A stretch of 53,699 nucleotides of DNA, taken from the NCBI GenBank assembly GCA_964580575.1, contig CAZOLJ010000023.1, forward strand, positions 1-53,699, in the 5' to 3' direction. Source of the DNA: CAVPDE01 sp964580575 (GTDB lineage Bacteria; Desulfobacterota; DSM-4660; Desulfatiglandales; HGW-15). The position numbers were made by a program, and so were the translations under genes. A model generated the notes under the pieces. That model had not been told where the DNA came from, searched no databases, and saw nothing but the letters and a program-made list of their open reading frames with translations. Each line of letters starts with the position of its first letter. Position 1 is the first letter of the stretch. Positions 41,640 through 50,219 of the stretch are shown piece by piece.

Positions 41640-42836
41640 TTATCCTGTCAGACTGGGTTTCCATTTCTTGAGCCGGCGCAACGCTTCCTGGATTGTTTCG
41701 TCTTTCTTGCAGAAAGCGAACCGAACCAGATGCCTCGCAGGACTGTCGCCGAAATAAAATGCTGAGCAGGGAATGGCAGCCACCCCGGCTTTCTCAGGGA
41801 GCATTCTGCAGAAAGCGACATCATCTTGGACGCCCAGGGATCGGATGTCCACGAGAGCATAGTAGGTCCCCTCCGGCACAAAGACGTGGAACCCGAGTTC
41901 TCGAAGCCCGCCACACAGCAAGTCTCTCTTCCTGGTGTAGTCCGCGAGAAACTGCTCATAGTAACTTTGAGAGGAATCGATGCCCAGGGCCACCCCCTCC
42001 TGCAACGCAGACTGACCGCAGAAGACGATGAACTGGTGACTCGTGCGGACGGCTCTGGATAACTCAGGGGCCGCCACCACGAACCCCTGCTTCCAGCCGG
42101 TGAGGGACAAGGTCTTGGCCGTGGAAGAGCTGGAGAAGGCGCGGTGCCGGAGCCCCGGCACAGCAAGAAGGGTCACGTGCTTGCGGCCGTCGTAGACGAT
42201 ATGTTCGTAGACTTCATCGCCTACGGCATACGCGTCGTGTTTCTCGCACAGGGAGGCAATGAAGCTCAGCTCTTCCAGGGTGAACACTTTTCCACAGGGG
42301 TTATGAGGCGTGTTGATGACAATCGCCTTGGTTTTCGAGTTGAAAGTTCCAGCCAGAATCTCCTTCGGCAGACTGAAATCAGGCAGGTTCAAGGGCACGT
42401 AGCGGATCTTCGCCTGGGCTAACGAGGCCAGAGGCGGGTAGTTGTCATAACAAGGGTCGAGCATGATCACTTCATCCCCCGGCTCGATGATGCCGAGCAG
42501 GGTTGCACATATTCCTTCGGTAGACCCTGCGGTGACGGTGACCTCTGTATCCGGGTCAACGTCGAGTCCGTAGAATCGCTTCATCTTTCGCGCTATGGCC
42601 TGGCGCAGCTGCGGAATCCCAACGGAGGGGCAGTACTGATTGGGCCCCCGCATGATGGCCTCAGCGGCTCTGGCACGAACTTCTTCCGGCCCCTCGAAAT
42701 CCGGGAACCCCTGGGAGAGATTCACCGCGCTGTTTGCATTGGCAAGGTTGGTCATCTCCGTGAAGACGGAAGTCCCGAAAGCTCGAAGGGATTGAACAAG
42801 CACACCCTTCTTTTCCTTCAAATGGCCCTTGGTCAT
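41640..42836 (-). CDS. PLP aminotransferase of the glutamine/methionine/kynurenine transaminase group
   Basis: The 398-residue fold-type I enzyme has VNLSQGFPDFEG, VTVTAGSTEGICATLLGIIE, MLDPCYDNYPPLASLAQA, VINTPHNPCGKVF, DEVYEHIVYDG and the PLP-lysine region STAKTLSLTGWKQGFVV, ending HLVRFAFCKKDE. The motif set is that of YbdL/KAT-like transaminases, which use glutamine, methionine or aromatic amino acids. ATG 42836 has GGAG upstream; a TTG at 42866 has none. It is cotranscribed with the omega-amidase. Confidence 0.88.
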   Translation of the reverse strand: MTKGHLKEKKGVLVQSLRAFGTSVFTEMTNLANANSAVNLSQGFPDFEGPEEVRARAAEAIMRGPNQYCPSVGIPQLRQAIARKMKRFYGLDVDPDTEVTVTAGSTEGICATLLGIIEPGDEVIMLDPCYDNYPPLASLAQAKIRYVPLNLPDFSLPKEILAGTFNSKTKAIVINTPHNPCGKVFTLEELSFIASLCEKHDAYAVGDEVYEHIVYDGRKHVTLLAVPGLRHRAFSSSSTAKTLSLTGWKQGFVVAAPELSRAVRTSHQFIVFCGQSALQEGVALGIDSSQSYYEQFLADYTRKRDLLCGGLRELGFHVFVPEGTYYALVDIRSLGVQDDVAFCRMLPEKAGVAAIPCSAFYFGDSPARHLVRFAFCKKDETIQEALRRLKKWKPSLTG

Positions 42837-42944
42837 GCCATCGATCTCCTCGAAAACAGAACCCAACGAACCTATCTTGATAAAAGCCTAATATAAGGGA
42901 AGGCAAAGAATGGGGTCAAGGCGAAAGAGGGAATCCCTCATCGC

Positions 42945-43418
42945 TCAAAGGACCGGTCTTCCGCTCTTTTCATGATTCAGCAGCCATTCCTTTCGCCACA
43001 GCCCGCTCCCATAGCCGACCAGTTTGCCGTCCGAGCCGATGACTCTGTGGCAAGGGATGATGATGCCGATGGGATTCTTGTTGTTGGCGTTTCCCACGGC
43101 ACGGTAGGCCTGAGGATGGCCGATGGCCCTGGCCACGTCTCCGTAAGAAGCCACCTTGCCATAAGGAATCTTTTTCAATTGCTGCCAGACGAGTTTCTGA
43201 AAACGCGTCCCGCGCGGAAGCAGCTTGAGGGAGAAGCTTTTGCGGCTCCCCTTGAAATACTCATCGAGTTGTCGAAGCCCTTCCTTCACGCACTCAGGGA
43301 GATTCCGATCATTGGGTGGCCGCCTCTTCACGAAACTGACAGACACGATAGCCTCCGGGGTTCCGGAGACCTCCACGGGGCCGATAGGCGATGGGTAGTA
43401 GGCTTTGAATTCTTTCAT
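42945..43418 (-). CDS. ogt: Methylated-DNA-[protein]-cysteine S-methyltransferase
   Basis: The 157-residue suicide repair enzyme has the active-site IPCHRVIGSDG, the DNA-binding helix KLVWQQLKKIPYGKVASYGD and RAVGNANNKNPIGII. It removes O6-alkyl groups from guanine. Of two ATG codons two residues apart, the second (43418) has AAGGAG at 8 bases. The length is typical for Ogt without an AdaA domain. It lies between unrelated genes. Confidence 0.95.
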   Translation of the reverse strand: MKEFKAYYPSPIGPVEVSGTPEAIVSVSFVKRRPPNDRNLPECVKEGLRQLDEYFKGSRKSFSLKLLPRGTRFQKLVWQQLKKIPYGKVASYGDVARAIGHPQAYRAVGNANNKNPIGIIIPCHRVIGSDGKLVGYGSGLWRKEWLLNHEKSGRPVL

Positions 43419-43434
43419 GGGCATAACTCCTTCT

Positions 43435-44985
43435 TCATAGAATCTTGTACACCGTGATAGCCTTTGAAAATCCTTTCACTTGCTGGGGCTCTTCCCTCTT
43501 CATCTCAAAGGAACTTGAGAGATGGCTGGTCGTCTCATCGCTGACCAGGATATCCCACCGCATCGCTTTTGTCAGGTCACCGATTCTGGAGGCGAGATTG
43601 ACCGTGTCTCCGATGAGAGCATAGGAAAGCCGGTCATCGCTGCCCGTGTTGCCGGCAAGCACGGGTCCGGTGTGAATACCGATCCCATGCCGAAACGGGG
43701 GCTTCCCGAGTCGGGCTCTCTTTGCGTTTAATTCTTCCAGATTCTTTCTCATCTCCAGCGCCGCCCGTACAGCTCCGTCCGCATGGTCGCCGATCTTCAG
43801 GGGAACACCGAAAACCGCTTCGATCTCATCGCCCACATACTGAAGCACCAGGCCGTCGTGCTTCCGGATGGAGGCCTGCATGGCCGTGAAGTACTCACGC
43901 ATGCTCTTGATGACCTCTTCCGGCTCATTGGCTTCCACGTAATTCGTAAAATTCCTGAGATCTGAAAAAAGCAGCGTGGCGATCTGCCGTTCCCCGTGAA
44001 GAGGGATCCTGCCCGAGAGGATCTGGTCCCTGATTTGGGGGGTGACATACTTCCCAAAGGTGTCCCGGATCTGCTCTCTTTCCGCAAGACCTGCAATCAT
44101 GTTGTTGCCGGCGTCGCCGAGCGTTCCGATTTCGTCATTGGAGAGGACCTGGATCCTCTGTGAGAAATCTCCATTTTTCACGTTGCCAATGATTTTCAGC
44201 ATCTCGCCGATCGGATTCTTGATGGAGTTCTGGACAAGGGAGTTGAGCCGAAAGGCAAGGATCACGAAAACGCTGCACAGGATCAGGGTAAAAATGAGAA
44301 TGTCCCTTACGAAAGTCTCGATTCGCACAGGCGCTTCTCTTGCCTCCAAGGCTGTAAAGAGCAATGTACCGACGAGAAGGATCATGGGATTAAGCGTTCC
44401 CGCTCCGTAAAGCGCGCGTATTCTTCTCGCGATCGGTATCTTGAGAGTGCCAGGGATCGCGGTCAGTCTGCCCTTCGGGAATAGAATCGGGACGAGTGTC
44501 CTTCTTGAATAATCCTCGATGAGGAAAAACGAAAAGCTGGCAGCGATCAACCCGATCATGATTGACCTGAAGTAAATGAAAAGACAGGTCTTGAGAGGAA
44601 GCCCTTGAAGGAAATAGAAGGAGAGCACCATGCAGCCCGGGACAAAAAGATAAACGGCCACATTGGTCAGAGCAATGATAAGAGGGAGGTTGAGGGTTCT
44701 CCTGCGGGCTTTCTCTTCGAGAACCGGATCAAGGGGCTCATCCGGGGATCTGAAAGCAAAGAATCTGTGAACGGGGTTTTGCGATCTGTATTGAAGAAGA
44801 CCTACGAGAAGAAGGACCAGGGGGTAGAAGAAAAAGAACTGTTTCCAGCCGCCTTCGGTGAAGATAAAGGCCCTTTGCATCCGGAAAAACTCAAGGGGAG
44901 TGAAGGAGTTCAGGATTGCAATCACAGTGAATCCGAGCAAATTGGCTCCCAGGTTCCTGACATAGAAACCGATGAAAGAAGGCAT
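43435..44985 (-). CDS. Membrane class III adenylate/guanylate cyclase
   Basis: The 516-residue protein has about five or six N-terminal membrane helices (to about 250), a HAMP-like region (LVQNSIKNPIGEMLKIIGNV) and a class III cyclase domain with metal-binding Asp in LLFSDLRNFTNYV and VGDEIEAVFG, plus IGDTVNLASRIGDL carrying the catalytic Asn and Arg. In the segment GLVLQYVGDE, Gln stands where adenylate cyclases usually have Lys (xKFIGD), so the substrate preference is uncertain. The N-terminal membrane part is unlike receptor-type cyclases. GGGAG precedes the ATG. Confidence 0.88.
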   Translation of the reverse strand: MPSFIGFYVRNLGANLLGFTVIAILNSFTPLEFFRMQRAFIFTEGGWKQFFFFYPLVLLLVGLLQYRSQNPVHRFFAFRSPDEPLDPVLEEKARRRTLNLPLIIALTNVAVYLFVPGCMVLSFYFLQGLPLKTCLFIYFRSIMIGLIAASFSFFLIEDYSRRTLVPILFPKGRLTAIPGTLKIPIARRIRALYGAGTLNPMILLVGTLLFTALEAREAPVRIETFVRDILIFTLILCSVFVILAFRLNSLVQNSIKNPIGEMLKIIGNVKNGDFSQRIQVLSNDEIGTLGDAGNNMIAGLAEREQIRDTFGKYVTPQIRDQILSGRIPLHGERQIATLLFSDLRNFTNYVEANEPEEVIKSMREYFTAMQASIRKHDGLVLQYVGDEIEAVFGVPLKIGDHADGAVRAALEMRKNLEELNAKRARLGKPPFRHGIGIHTGPVLAGNTGSDDRLSYALIGDTVNLASRIGDLTKAMRWDILVSDETTSHLSSSFEMKREEPQQVKGFSKAITVYKIL

Positions 44986-45058
44986 TCTGATCTCCCTTGT
45001 TCAAGTGGTGTAATGAACTACCCCTCCGCAAGCAACAGGGTACCCGAGCGACCGCCAC

Positions 45059-45157
45059 GTCCGTCACACCCGCGCAGGCGGGTGTCCAGAAAGCGCCGTA
45101 AGACTGGATTCCCGCTCCCCGCCTGCGCGGGGACAGGCTTCATTCGCGGGAATGACC
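45059..45157. repeat. Dispersed intergenic repeat, third copy
   Basis: CACACCCGCGCAGGCGGGTG and CCCGCCTGCGCGGGGACAGG hairpins, with GATTCCCGC between them and CGGGAATGACC at the end, match the architecture of the units at 3421 and 33196. It lies between the cyclase and the converging radical SAM gene. Confidence 0.7.
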
Positions 45158-45196
45158 GATCCGCAGCAAGCTGCGGGCAATGAAACCCTAAGGGAC

Positions 45197-46105
45197 TCAA
45201 TAGAAATGATCTTCCAGAAGGGCTTCTGCTGCCGCCACCCAGGACCGGGAATATCGGCCAGGCGCTTTCAAGAGGACAAAGACTCTTCGGGAGGCGATCC
45301 GATCCCAACCTGCAACAGAAGCAAAACGATCCGTCCAAAGAGGCGGTCCCTTCCTGATCTCCGCAATCATGTCATCGAACAGATCCAGCGGCTCCTCCTG
45401 TTCAGGCTGAAGAACAAATTGCCACAGCATGTTCGGCTCTGTAGAGATCGCTTTTCTTCTCATGTGCCCGTAGCGGCAATAGCTGCAGCGCAAAGGGCAT
45501 CCTCGCCCTGTCTCAAGATACGCCATGCCGTTCGGGTCGGGCTTCCAACTCGAATGATGGGCCGGTGGCAGACACTCCTGAAGGGTAACGCCGGGTGACG
45601 GAAGTTTTCCCCAAGAATATCGGCGGCCTGTTTTCCACGCCACTTGCCTAGAATCCGCCTGATGGCCTTTCGCAAGAGCGGAGAGAATCTGAGGGAAGAC
45701 CGTTTCTCCTTCGCCCACAACCGCTGCATCCGGCAGGCCGGTTTTGAAAAGAAAGGGGTGCTGAAAGGCCACTTCAGGGCCGCCCACAATCACCTTCATG
45801 CCGACGAGAGCCTGCCGGACCCGTCTCAGGAGGTGAAGGGTGCGCTCGATGTTCCACAAATAGAGAGTGCAGCAGACAATGTCGGGCTGCCAGTCGAGAA
45901 TCCTTTCGAGAAGATGCCGGTCGTCGAGTTCCTCTTCGTCAGGCGTCAGCCACCGACACTGGTAGTTGGGGGAAAGACCGGCGCGCTCCGCAGCGTGGAA
46001 CAAATAGCGGGGGGCCATGGGCAGATTTTCTCCTGCTGCCGTGTCGTTCTCGACGCGCGGCAGTTGGAGGAAGAGAAGCTTTTGCTGCGGCCTTCTTTTT
46101 GGCAT
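45197..46105 (-). pseudogene. B12-binding/radical SAM protein with most of its catalytic core missing
   Basis: The ~302-residue product starts with a B12-binding-like domain (ILDWQPDIVCCTLYLWNIER, VGMKVIVGGPEVAFQHPFLF, AAVVGEGETVFPQILSAL), has the radical SAM cysteines (GRGCPLRCSYCRYGHMRRK, C-x3-C-x2-C), and then, after only a few residues, goes to a C-terminal tail NMLWQFVLQPEQEEPLDLFD and RRVFVLLKAPGRYSRSWVAA. In family members the barrel core with the GGEP-like and SAM-contact motifs fills some 300 residues between the Cys cluster and this tail. Here it is absent, in frame, so activity is unlikely. Start ATG 46105 is chosen over GTG 46123; neither has a clear ribosome site. Confidence 0.65.
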
Positions 46106-46238
46106 AAGATCTCTTACTACCACAGTTCACGGGGGCGGACAAATGCGGACCACGGCCTGTTGGGGCTGCAGATTCATCGTGACATCACAGCCAATACCGT
46201 AGAAAATAATCAGGGCAAAAGGAGAGGGCTCAGGGCCT

Positions 46239-47393
46239 ATGGACCGAGGCAAGAAAGGAGGGAGAAGGGACTTTCTTAAACTCTGCGGGGCAGGGCTTTG
46301 CGCCGTTTGCTTCCCCTCTCCACCCGGCGCTCCAGGAAAAGCTCTTGCCCAAGCCCCTCAGAAGGGACTGATCAAGACCAGGCTTTCATCCTGGTACCAA
46401 CCGCTCGAAGGAGGAGCGGTCCGCTGCGATCTGTGTCCCAGGGGATGTCTTATCCCTCAGGGCCAAAGAGGTTTTTGCAAGGTGAGGGAGAATCGCGACG
46501 GAAGGCTTTTCAGCCTTGTGTGCGGAAACCCCTGCGCCATTCATCTGGATCCGATCGAGAAAAAACCTCTCTTTCATGTGTTGCCTGCCTCAACCGCGCT
46601 CTCCATTGCCACGGCAGGATGCAATCTGCACTGCAAGTTCTGCCAGAACTGGGAGTTTTCCCAGGCTTCGCCCGAAGAGGTTTACAGCTACGACGCGCCG
46701 CCGGACCTCATCGTCAGGAAAGCGAGGGAGATGGGCGCCCGGTCCATCGCTCATACCTATGTGGAGCCGACCGTGTTCTACGAGTACATGCTCGATGTGG
46801 GCAGCGCCGCCCGCCAAGCAGGGCTTATGAATGTGATGCACTCCAATGGGTTCATCAATCCTGGGCCGCTTCAAAACCTCTGCCGAATCCTGGACGCGGC
46901 CAACATCGACCTCAAGGCATTCTCCGAGTCCTTTTATCAGGAATTGTGCGGCGGCTCCCTTTCACCCGTTCTCGAGACCCTGAAGACTCTGAAAAAGCAA
47001 GAAATCCATGTGGAGATCACCAACCTGGTGATTCCCACCAAGAACGACGACCTCTCAGAGATCAAAGAGATGTGCCTGTGGATAAAGAAAAATCTGGGGC
47101 CGGATACGCCGCTTCATTTCTCAAGGTTCTACCCCCTCTATCGACTCACGAAGATCCCTCCCACACCCGTTTCCGTCCTTGAAAAGGCCAGGGAGGTCGC
47201 GCTGTCCGCCGGGTTGGCGTACGTTTACATCGGCAACGTGCCCGCACACGAAGCCTGGAGCACCTATTGCCCGGGGTGCAAGAAACCGATCATTCGGAGG
47301 ACAGGATATATGATCAGGGAGATCCGAATGAAAGAGGGCGGGTGCGGCTATTGCGGAAAGTCGATTCCGGGAATATGGGGGAAGGAGAGCTAG
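46239..47393 (+). CDS. AmmeMemoRadiSam-type radical SAM enzyme with a twin-arginine signal
   Basis: The 384-residue protein begins GRRDFLKLCGAGLCAVCF, a twin-arginine-like signal, then carries an AmrS/PflA-type body: VRCDLCPRGCLIPQGQRGFC, the radical SAM cluster GCNLHCKFCQNWEFS (C-x3-C-x2-C), HTYVEPTVFYEYMLDVG, IDLKAFSESFYQEL, FSRFYPLYRL and a C-terminal zinc-ribbon-like YCPGCKKPIIRRTGYMIREI with GGCGYCGK. AmrS partners are MEMO1 and an AMMECR1 protein; neither is in the window. Radical SAM chemistry needs cytoplasmic reductant, so the export signal is puzzling. AGGAGAGG lies upstream of the ATG. Confidence 0.85.
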   Translation: MDRGKKGGRRDFLKLCGAGLCAVCFPSPPGAPGKALAQAPQKGLIKTRLSSWYQPLEGGAVRCDLCPRGCLIPQGQRGFCKVRENRDGRLFSLVCGNPCAIHLDPIEKKPLFHVLPASTALSIATAGCNLHCKFCQNWEFSQASPEEVYSYDAPPDLIVRKAREMGARSIAHTYVEPTVFYEYMLDVGSAARQAGLMNVMHSNGFINPGPLQNLCRILDAANIDLKAFSESFYQELCGGSLSPVLETLKTLKKQEIHVEITNLVIPTKNDDLSEIKEMCLWIKKNLGPDTPLHFSRFYPLYRLTKIPPTPVSVLEKAREVALSAGLAYVYIGNVPAHEAWSTYCPGCKKPIIRRTGYMIREIRMKEGGCGYCGKSIPGIWGKES

Positions 47394-47540
47394 AGGAGCA
47401 TCCGGCTGACGCCGGATTTGAGGAGCGCTTCGCTTGAGGCAGGTTGTTTATGGCATTGGCCTCAAGCCCCGGGATCTTACGGGGCGATCCTTAAGCAGCG
47501 CGGTCCTCAAGGCGACCAAAGGGCGCCGGTCGACCCGGCT

Positions 47541-48596
47541 CTACCCCGACCTGCTTCTGTCGTAGACTTTTTTTACCGCGATGGAATGAGGGTCGAGGTT
47601 GGTGAGGCCGTATTCCTCCGCCCAGTCCATGGCTTCGAGAAATTCCTGAACCGTGATGCCCCGAGCGATTTCCGGGTGTTCAAAGGCTTTGTATTCAACG
47701 CGGTACTGGGGCATGATGTTCACGTAAGTGGACTTGGGAAGGGTTTCGGCCACCCACTGGACAAACTTCTCTGTCCCTGCCACCCGGTTGGGCATGACCA
47801 GGTGACGGATCAGCAGGCCACGCAGGGCGACGCCCCTGCCGTCGACCCTCAGTTCCCCGACCTGGCGCTGCATCTCAACGATCGCTTTCTTCGTCACTTC
47901 GGGATAGTCCGATGCTCCTGCGGAGTACTTGGCCGCTTTGTCAGGGGCCATGTATTTCATGTCCGGCATATAAATATCCACAATGCCGTCCAGGATCTTG
48001 AGGATCTCGATCCGCTCATATCCGCTTGTGTTGTACACGAGTGGGAGGTTCAGTCCTTTGTTCAAGGCAATCCGGGTGGCATTGACGATGTTAGGCATCA
48101 CGTGAGTCGGGGTGACCAAGTTGATGTTGTGACACCCCATTTCTTGGAGCTTCATCATCATGTCCGCCACGTCCTCATCACGGATCGCTTTCCCTTCGCC
48201 CTCGTGAGAGACGGGCCAGTTCTGGCAAAAGACACACCGGAGATTGCAATTGGAAAAGAAAATCGTCCCCGACCCTCCCTGTCCCACCAGGGGCATTTCC
48301 TCTCCAAAATGAGGGTGCGCCCCATAGACGACAGGCTTGACCGGAGCCCTGCAAAAGCCGATATCCCCTTTGATTCGATTCACCCCGCACTCCCGGGGGC
48401 AGAGGCAGCAGTTCTCGAATCGGGCGTAGGCTTCTTTGATTCTCAGGCCAAACTTCCCCTCGCGGTCAAGCTTTCTATAAGCCGGCTCCCAGGATTCTCC
48501 TGTTTTTGCCGTAGCACAAAGAGCGGCAGGATTCACAAGGAGCGAACCGCCCAGTAGGAGGGTAGCCTTGATGAAATCTCTGCGCGTCGTCTCCAT
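47541..48596 (-). CDS. Radical SAM protein (PflA-like) with a twin-arginine signal
   Basis: The 351-residue protein starts TTRRDFIKATLLLGGSLLVN, a twin-arginine-type signal, then has a CCLCPRECGVNRIKGDIGFC region (upstream Cys set), the radical SAM motif SNCNLRCVFCQNWPVSHEGE, GMGCHNINLVTP-like GCHNINLVTPTHVMPNIVNA, VDIYMPDMKYMAPDKAAKYS and LIRHLVMPNRVAGTEKFVQW. It belongs to the group of uncharacterised PflA/AmrS relatives. I start at ATG 48596 (TGGGAGC upstream), since the longer frame to 48656 puts residues before the signal. It converges on the other twin-arginine radical SAM gene, 147 bases apart. Confidence 0.85.
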   Translation of the reverse strand: METTRRDFIKATLLLGGSLLVNPAALCATAKTGESWEPAYRKLDREGKFGLRIKEAYARFENCCLCPRECGVNRIKGDIGFCRAPVKPVVYGAHPHFGEEMPLVGQGGSGTIFFSNCNLRCVFCQNWPVSHEGEGKAIRDEDVADMMMKLQEMGCHNINLVTPTHVMPNIVNATRIALNKGLNLPLVYNTSGYERIEILKILDGIVDIYMPDMKYMAPDKAAKYSAGASDYPEVTKKAIVEMQRQVGELRVDGRGVALRGLLIRHLVMPNRVAGTEKFVQWVAETLPKSTYVNIMPQYRVEYKAFEHPEIARGITVQEFLEAMDWAEEYGLTNLDPHSIAVKKVYDRSRSG

Positions 48597-48827
48597 GGTT
48601 TGCTCCCATTGGCGATGCATTCGCAGGATAGCTTCCCGCAAACGCTCATGACACATAGACCGTGTCGCCCCCGCACATGAACACGTAGGGGCGGGCGTAT
48701 TTTCTCGGTAGAGAAAGAACGAAGGAAAGGAGAGCTGCCATAAAAAGTATTCTCCAAGAAAGGGGCCCTCTTGTCAAGATGGCGGAATGGACGTGGAATT
48801 GACTCACCCTGAAGAAAGGAGTACATT

Positions 48828-48875
48828 ATGAGTAGCTTTCAGAACTGCTTGATGATCACAAGGCAGGCCCTATGA
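48828..48875 (+). CDS. 15-codon leader or start-fragment peptide
   Basis: AAAGGAGT stands 8 bases before ATG 48828, which opens MSSFQNCLMITRQAL and stops with TGA overlapping the ATG of the next gene (CTATGAGG). The ribosome site is far better than that of the next gene, so it probably serves as a coupling leader. It may itself be a relic. Confidence 0.35.
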   Translation: MSSFQNCLMITRQAL

Positions 48876-49330
48876 GGTATGATGTCGTCATCGTGGGAGC
48901 AGGTCCGTCCGGTGCGGTTCTTGCCTATTTGCTCGCCGAAGCCGGGGCTGAGGTTTTGCTTCTTGAAAAGAAGGTTTTTCCTCGATACAAGGCCTGCGGC
49001 GGCGGTCTCGCCAAAAGAGCTCTTGATTCCATTCCCTTTGAAGTCGATGAAGTCATGGAAGAGCGTGTGCACACCATGAAGGCATTCATCGAGAACTACA
49101 CCCGTGTCCTCGGCGAAGACATCGCAAAGGATCTTGCATGCGCGAGGACCTTCGCCGGCATCCTCTATGGCTTTTCAAATCTCAGCAGCCGTATCATCAA
49201 AGCGCATGGAAGCAGGCTCGCCAAACTGCACATGGAAGTCGTCACCGGGAGGATGACCTACAGGGAGCTCTACCGGAAATTGCTTCACCTCAACAGGGTG
49301 GTGCGGATTCTTCTGGCCTTGTCAAAATGA
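48872..49330 (+). pseudogene. Geranylgeranyl-reductase-family FAD protein, internally deleted
   Basis: The N-terminal ~65 residues carry the FAD dinucleotide fold: YDVVIVGAGPSGAVLAYLLA, VLLLEKKVFPRYKACGGGLA (G-x-G-x-x-G, then the GG motif). After RTFAGILYGFSNLSSRIIKA the sequence jumps to the family C-terminus (MTYRELYRKLLHLNRVVRIL). Family members have about 360-400 residues; this one has 152, so the substrate domain is missing. The reading frame is preserved across the deletion. The family reduces isoprenoid chains; this product cannot. Confidence 0.7.
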
Positions 49331-49344
49331 TCCGGCCCTTCTGT

Positions 49345-49881
49345 TCAAAGTTCCTTGAGGTCTGCTCCTGATTCCTTGGCGATGATCTTTGCGATGGCCA
49401 ACACTGCGTTGAGCAGGCCGTCATCGTAATTATTTTGCTTGAGATAGGGCGCCACAAAGCGATCCTGTATTTCCCCGATCTGGCGCTGAGAAAGAATCGC
49501 TTTAAGGCCGTTTCCCATCCGGATTTGGAGCTTGCGCTCTCTGATGCTGGCCAAAATCAAGACTCCCTTGTCCCCCTCATCCTTCCCTATGTTCCAGGAG
49601 ATGTAAAGGCGCTCGGCATATTCGTTCGCATTAGCACCTCCTAGGTCGGGCATGGTGACAACAAAGAGGGCAACGTCTGTTTTGGTGAGCAGCTCTTTTG
49701 CGACGTTGCCCAGCCTCTTTTCAAAGGGAGGCGTAATCACGTCGGCAAAGTCATTGACAGGGCCGGAGCGTTTAGGAAGAGGGCTCTGTGCGCAAAGGTC
49801 GCCAGAGAGGCCCGCCGCAAGTAGGAAGGCAAAAAACAGAACACCCCTTCTGAGCAATCGCGTTATTGAACAGGGATCCAT
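49345..49881 (-). CDS. TPM-domain secreted protein
   Basis: The ~178-residue protein has a signal peptide (LLRRGVLFFAFLLAAGLSGD, cut near CAQS) and a TPM domain: GPVNDFADVITPPFEKRLGN, DVALFVVTMPDLGGANANEY, GVLILASIRERKLQIRMGNG and LSQRQIGEIQDRFVAPYLKQ. TPM proteins include phosphatases and photosystem/membrane-repair factors in plants and cyanobacteria; in bacteria most are exported with unknown role. The usual C-terminal membrane helix or Gly-rich tail is absent. The ATG at 49881 lacks a good ribosome site, and TTG 49893 is an alternative. Confidence 0.75.
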   Translation of the reverse strand: MDPCSITRLLRRGVLFFAFLLAAGLSGDLCAQSPLPKRSGPVNDFADVITPPFEKRLGNVAKELLTKTDVALFVVTMPDLGGANANEYAERLYISWNIGKDEGDKGVLILASIRERKLQIRMGNGLKAILSQRQIGEIQDRFVAPYLKQNNYDDGLLNAVLAIAKIIAKESGADLKEL

Positions 49882-49911
49882 TTCGGGAGACAAAAAGCTG
49901 TAAGGTTTGTC

Positions 49912-50103
49912 TTAATAGCCCCCGGGCGGCAGTATGCCGATCTCGTCTTTAACCTTGGAGACCCCGGCCGCCTTCTCGCTCAACCCGTGGTTTGCCGTCA
50001 CCTGTTTGATGCGACAGTCCTCTGAGGCGAGGATGAGGACATGGAGCGCCCACCCGAAGTCTCTTAGAACCAATTGGCTCCCATGACCCGATCCCCCTTT
50101 CAT
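49912..50103 (-). CDS. Short uncertain reading frame, possible remnant
   Basis: The 63-codon frame (FGWALHVLILASEDCRIKQV, then GLSEKAAGVSKVKDEIGILP) has a sensible hydrophobic pattern but no ribosome site. Its end resembles weakly the close of a BON-type domain (VKDEIGILPP). It may be the 3' end of a lost gene. It fills most of the 338-base gap between the TPM and PilZ genes, where nothing else is seen. Confidence 0.25.
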   Translation of the reverse strand: MKGGSGHGSQLVLRDFGWALHVLILASEDCRIKQVTANHGLSEKAAGVSKVKDEIGILPPGGY

Positions 50104-50219
50104 GGAGTTAACTTTCTGTTATCCCTCAAGTTAGGGAGCGGGGAACTGCTTGTCAATGCAGGCAACGAAGGCAAGGCCGGCAACAGACGGGTATTGGAGA
50201 AACCCAAAAGTCAGGCTTG

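Noticed and set aside
47418..48557. 379-codon plus-strand frame opposite the radical SAM gene
   Set aside because: Composition is His/Arg/Pro-rich shadow; the minus strand holds the intact radical SAM motifs.
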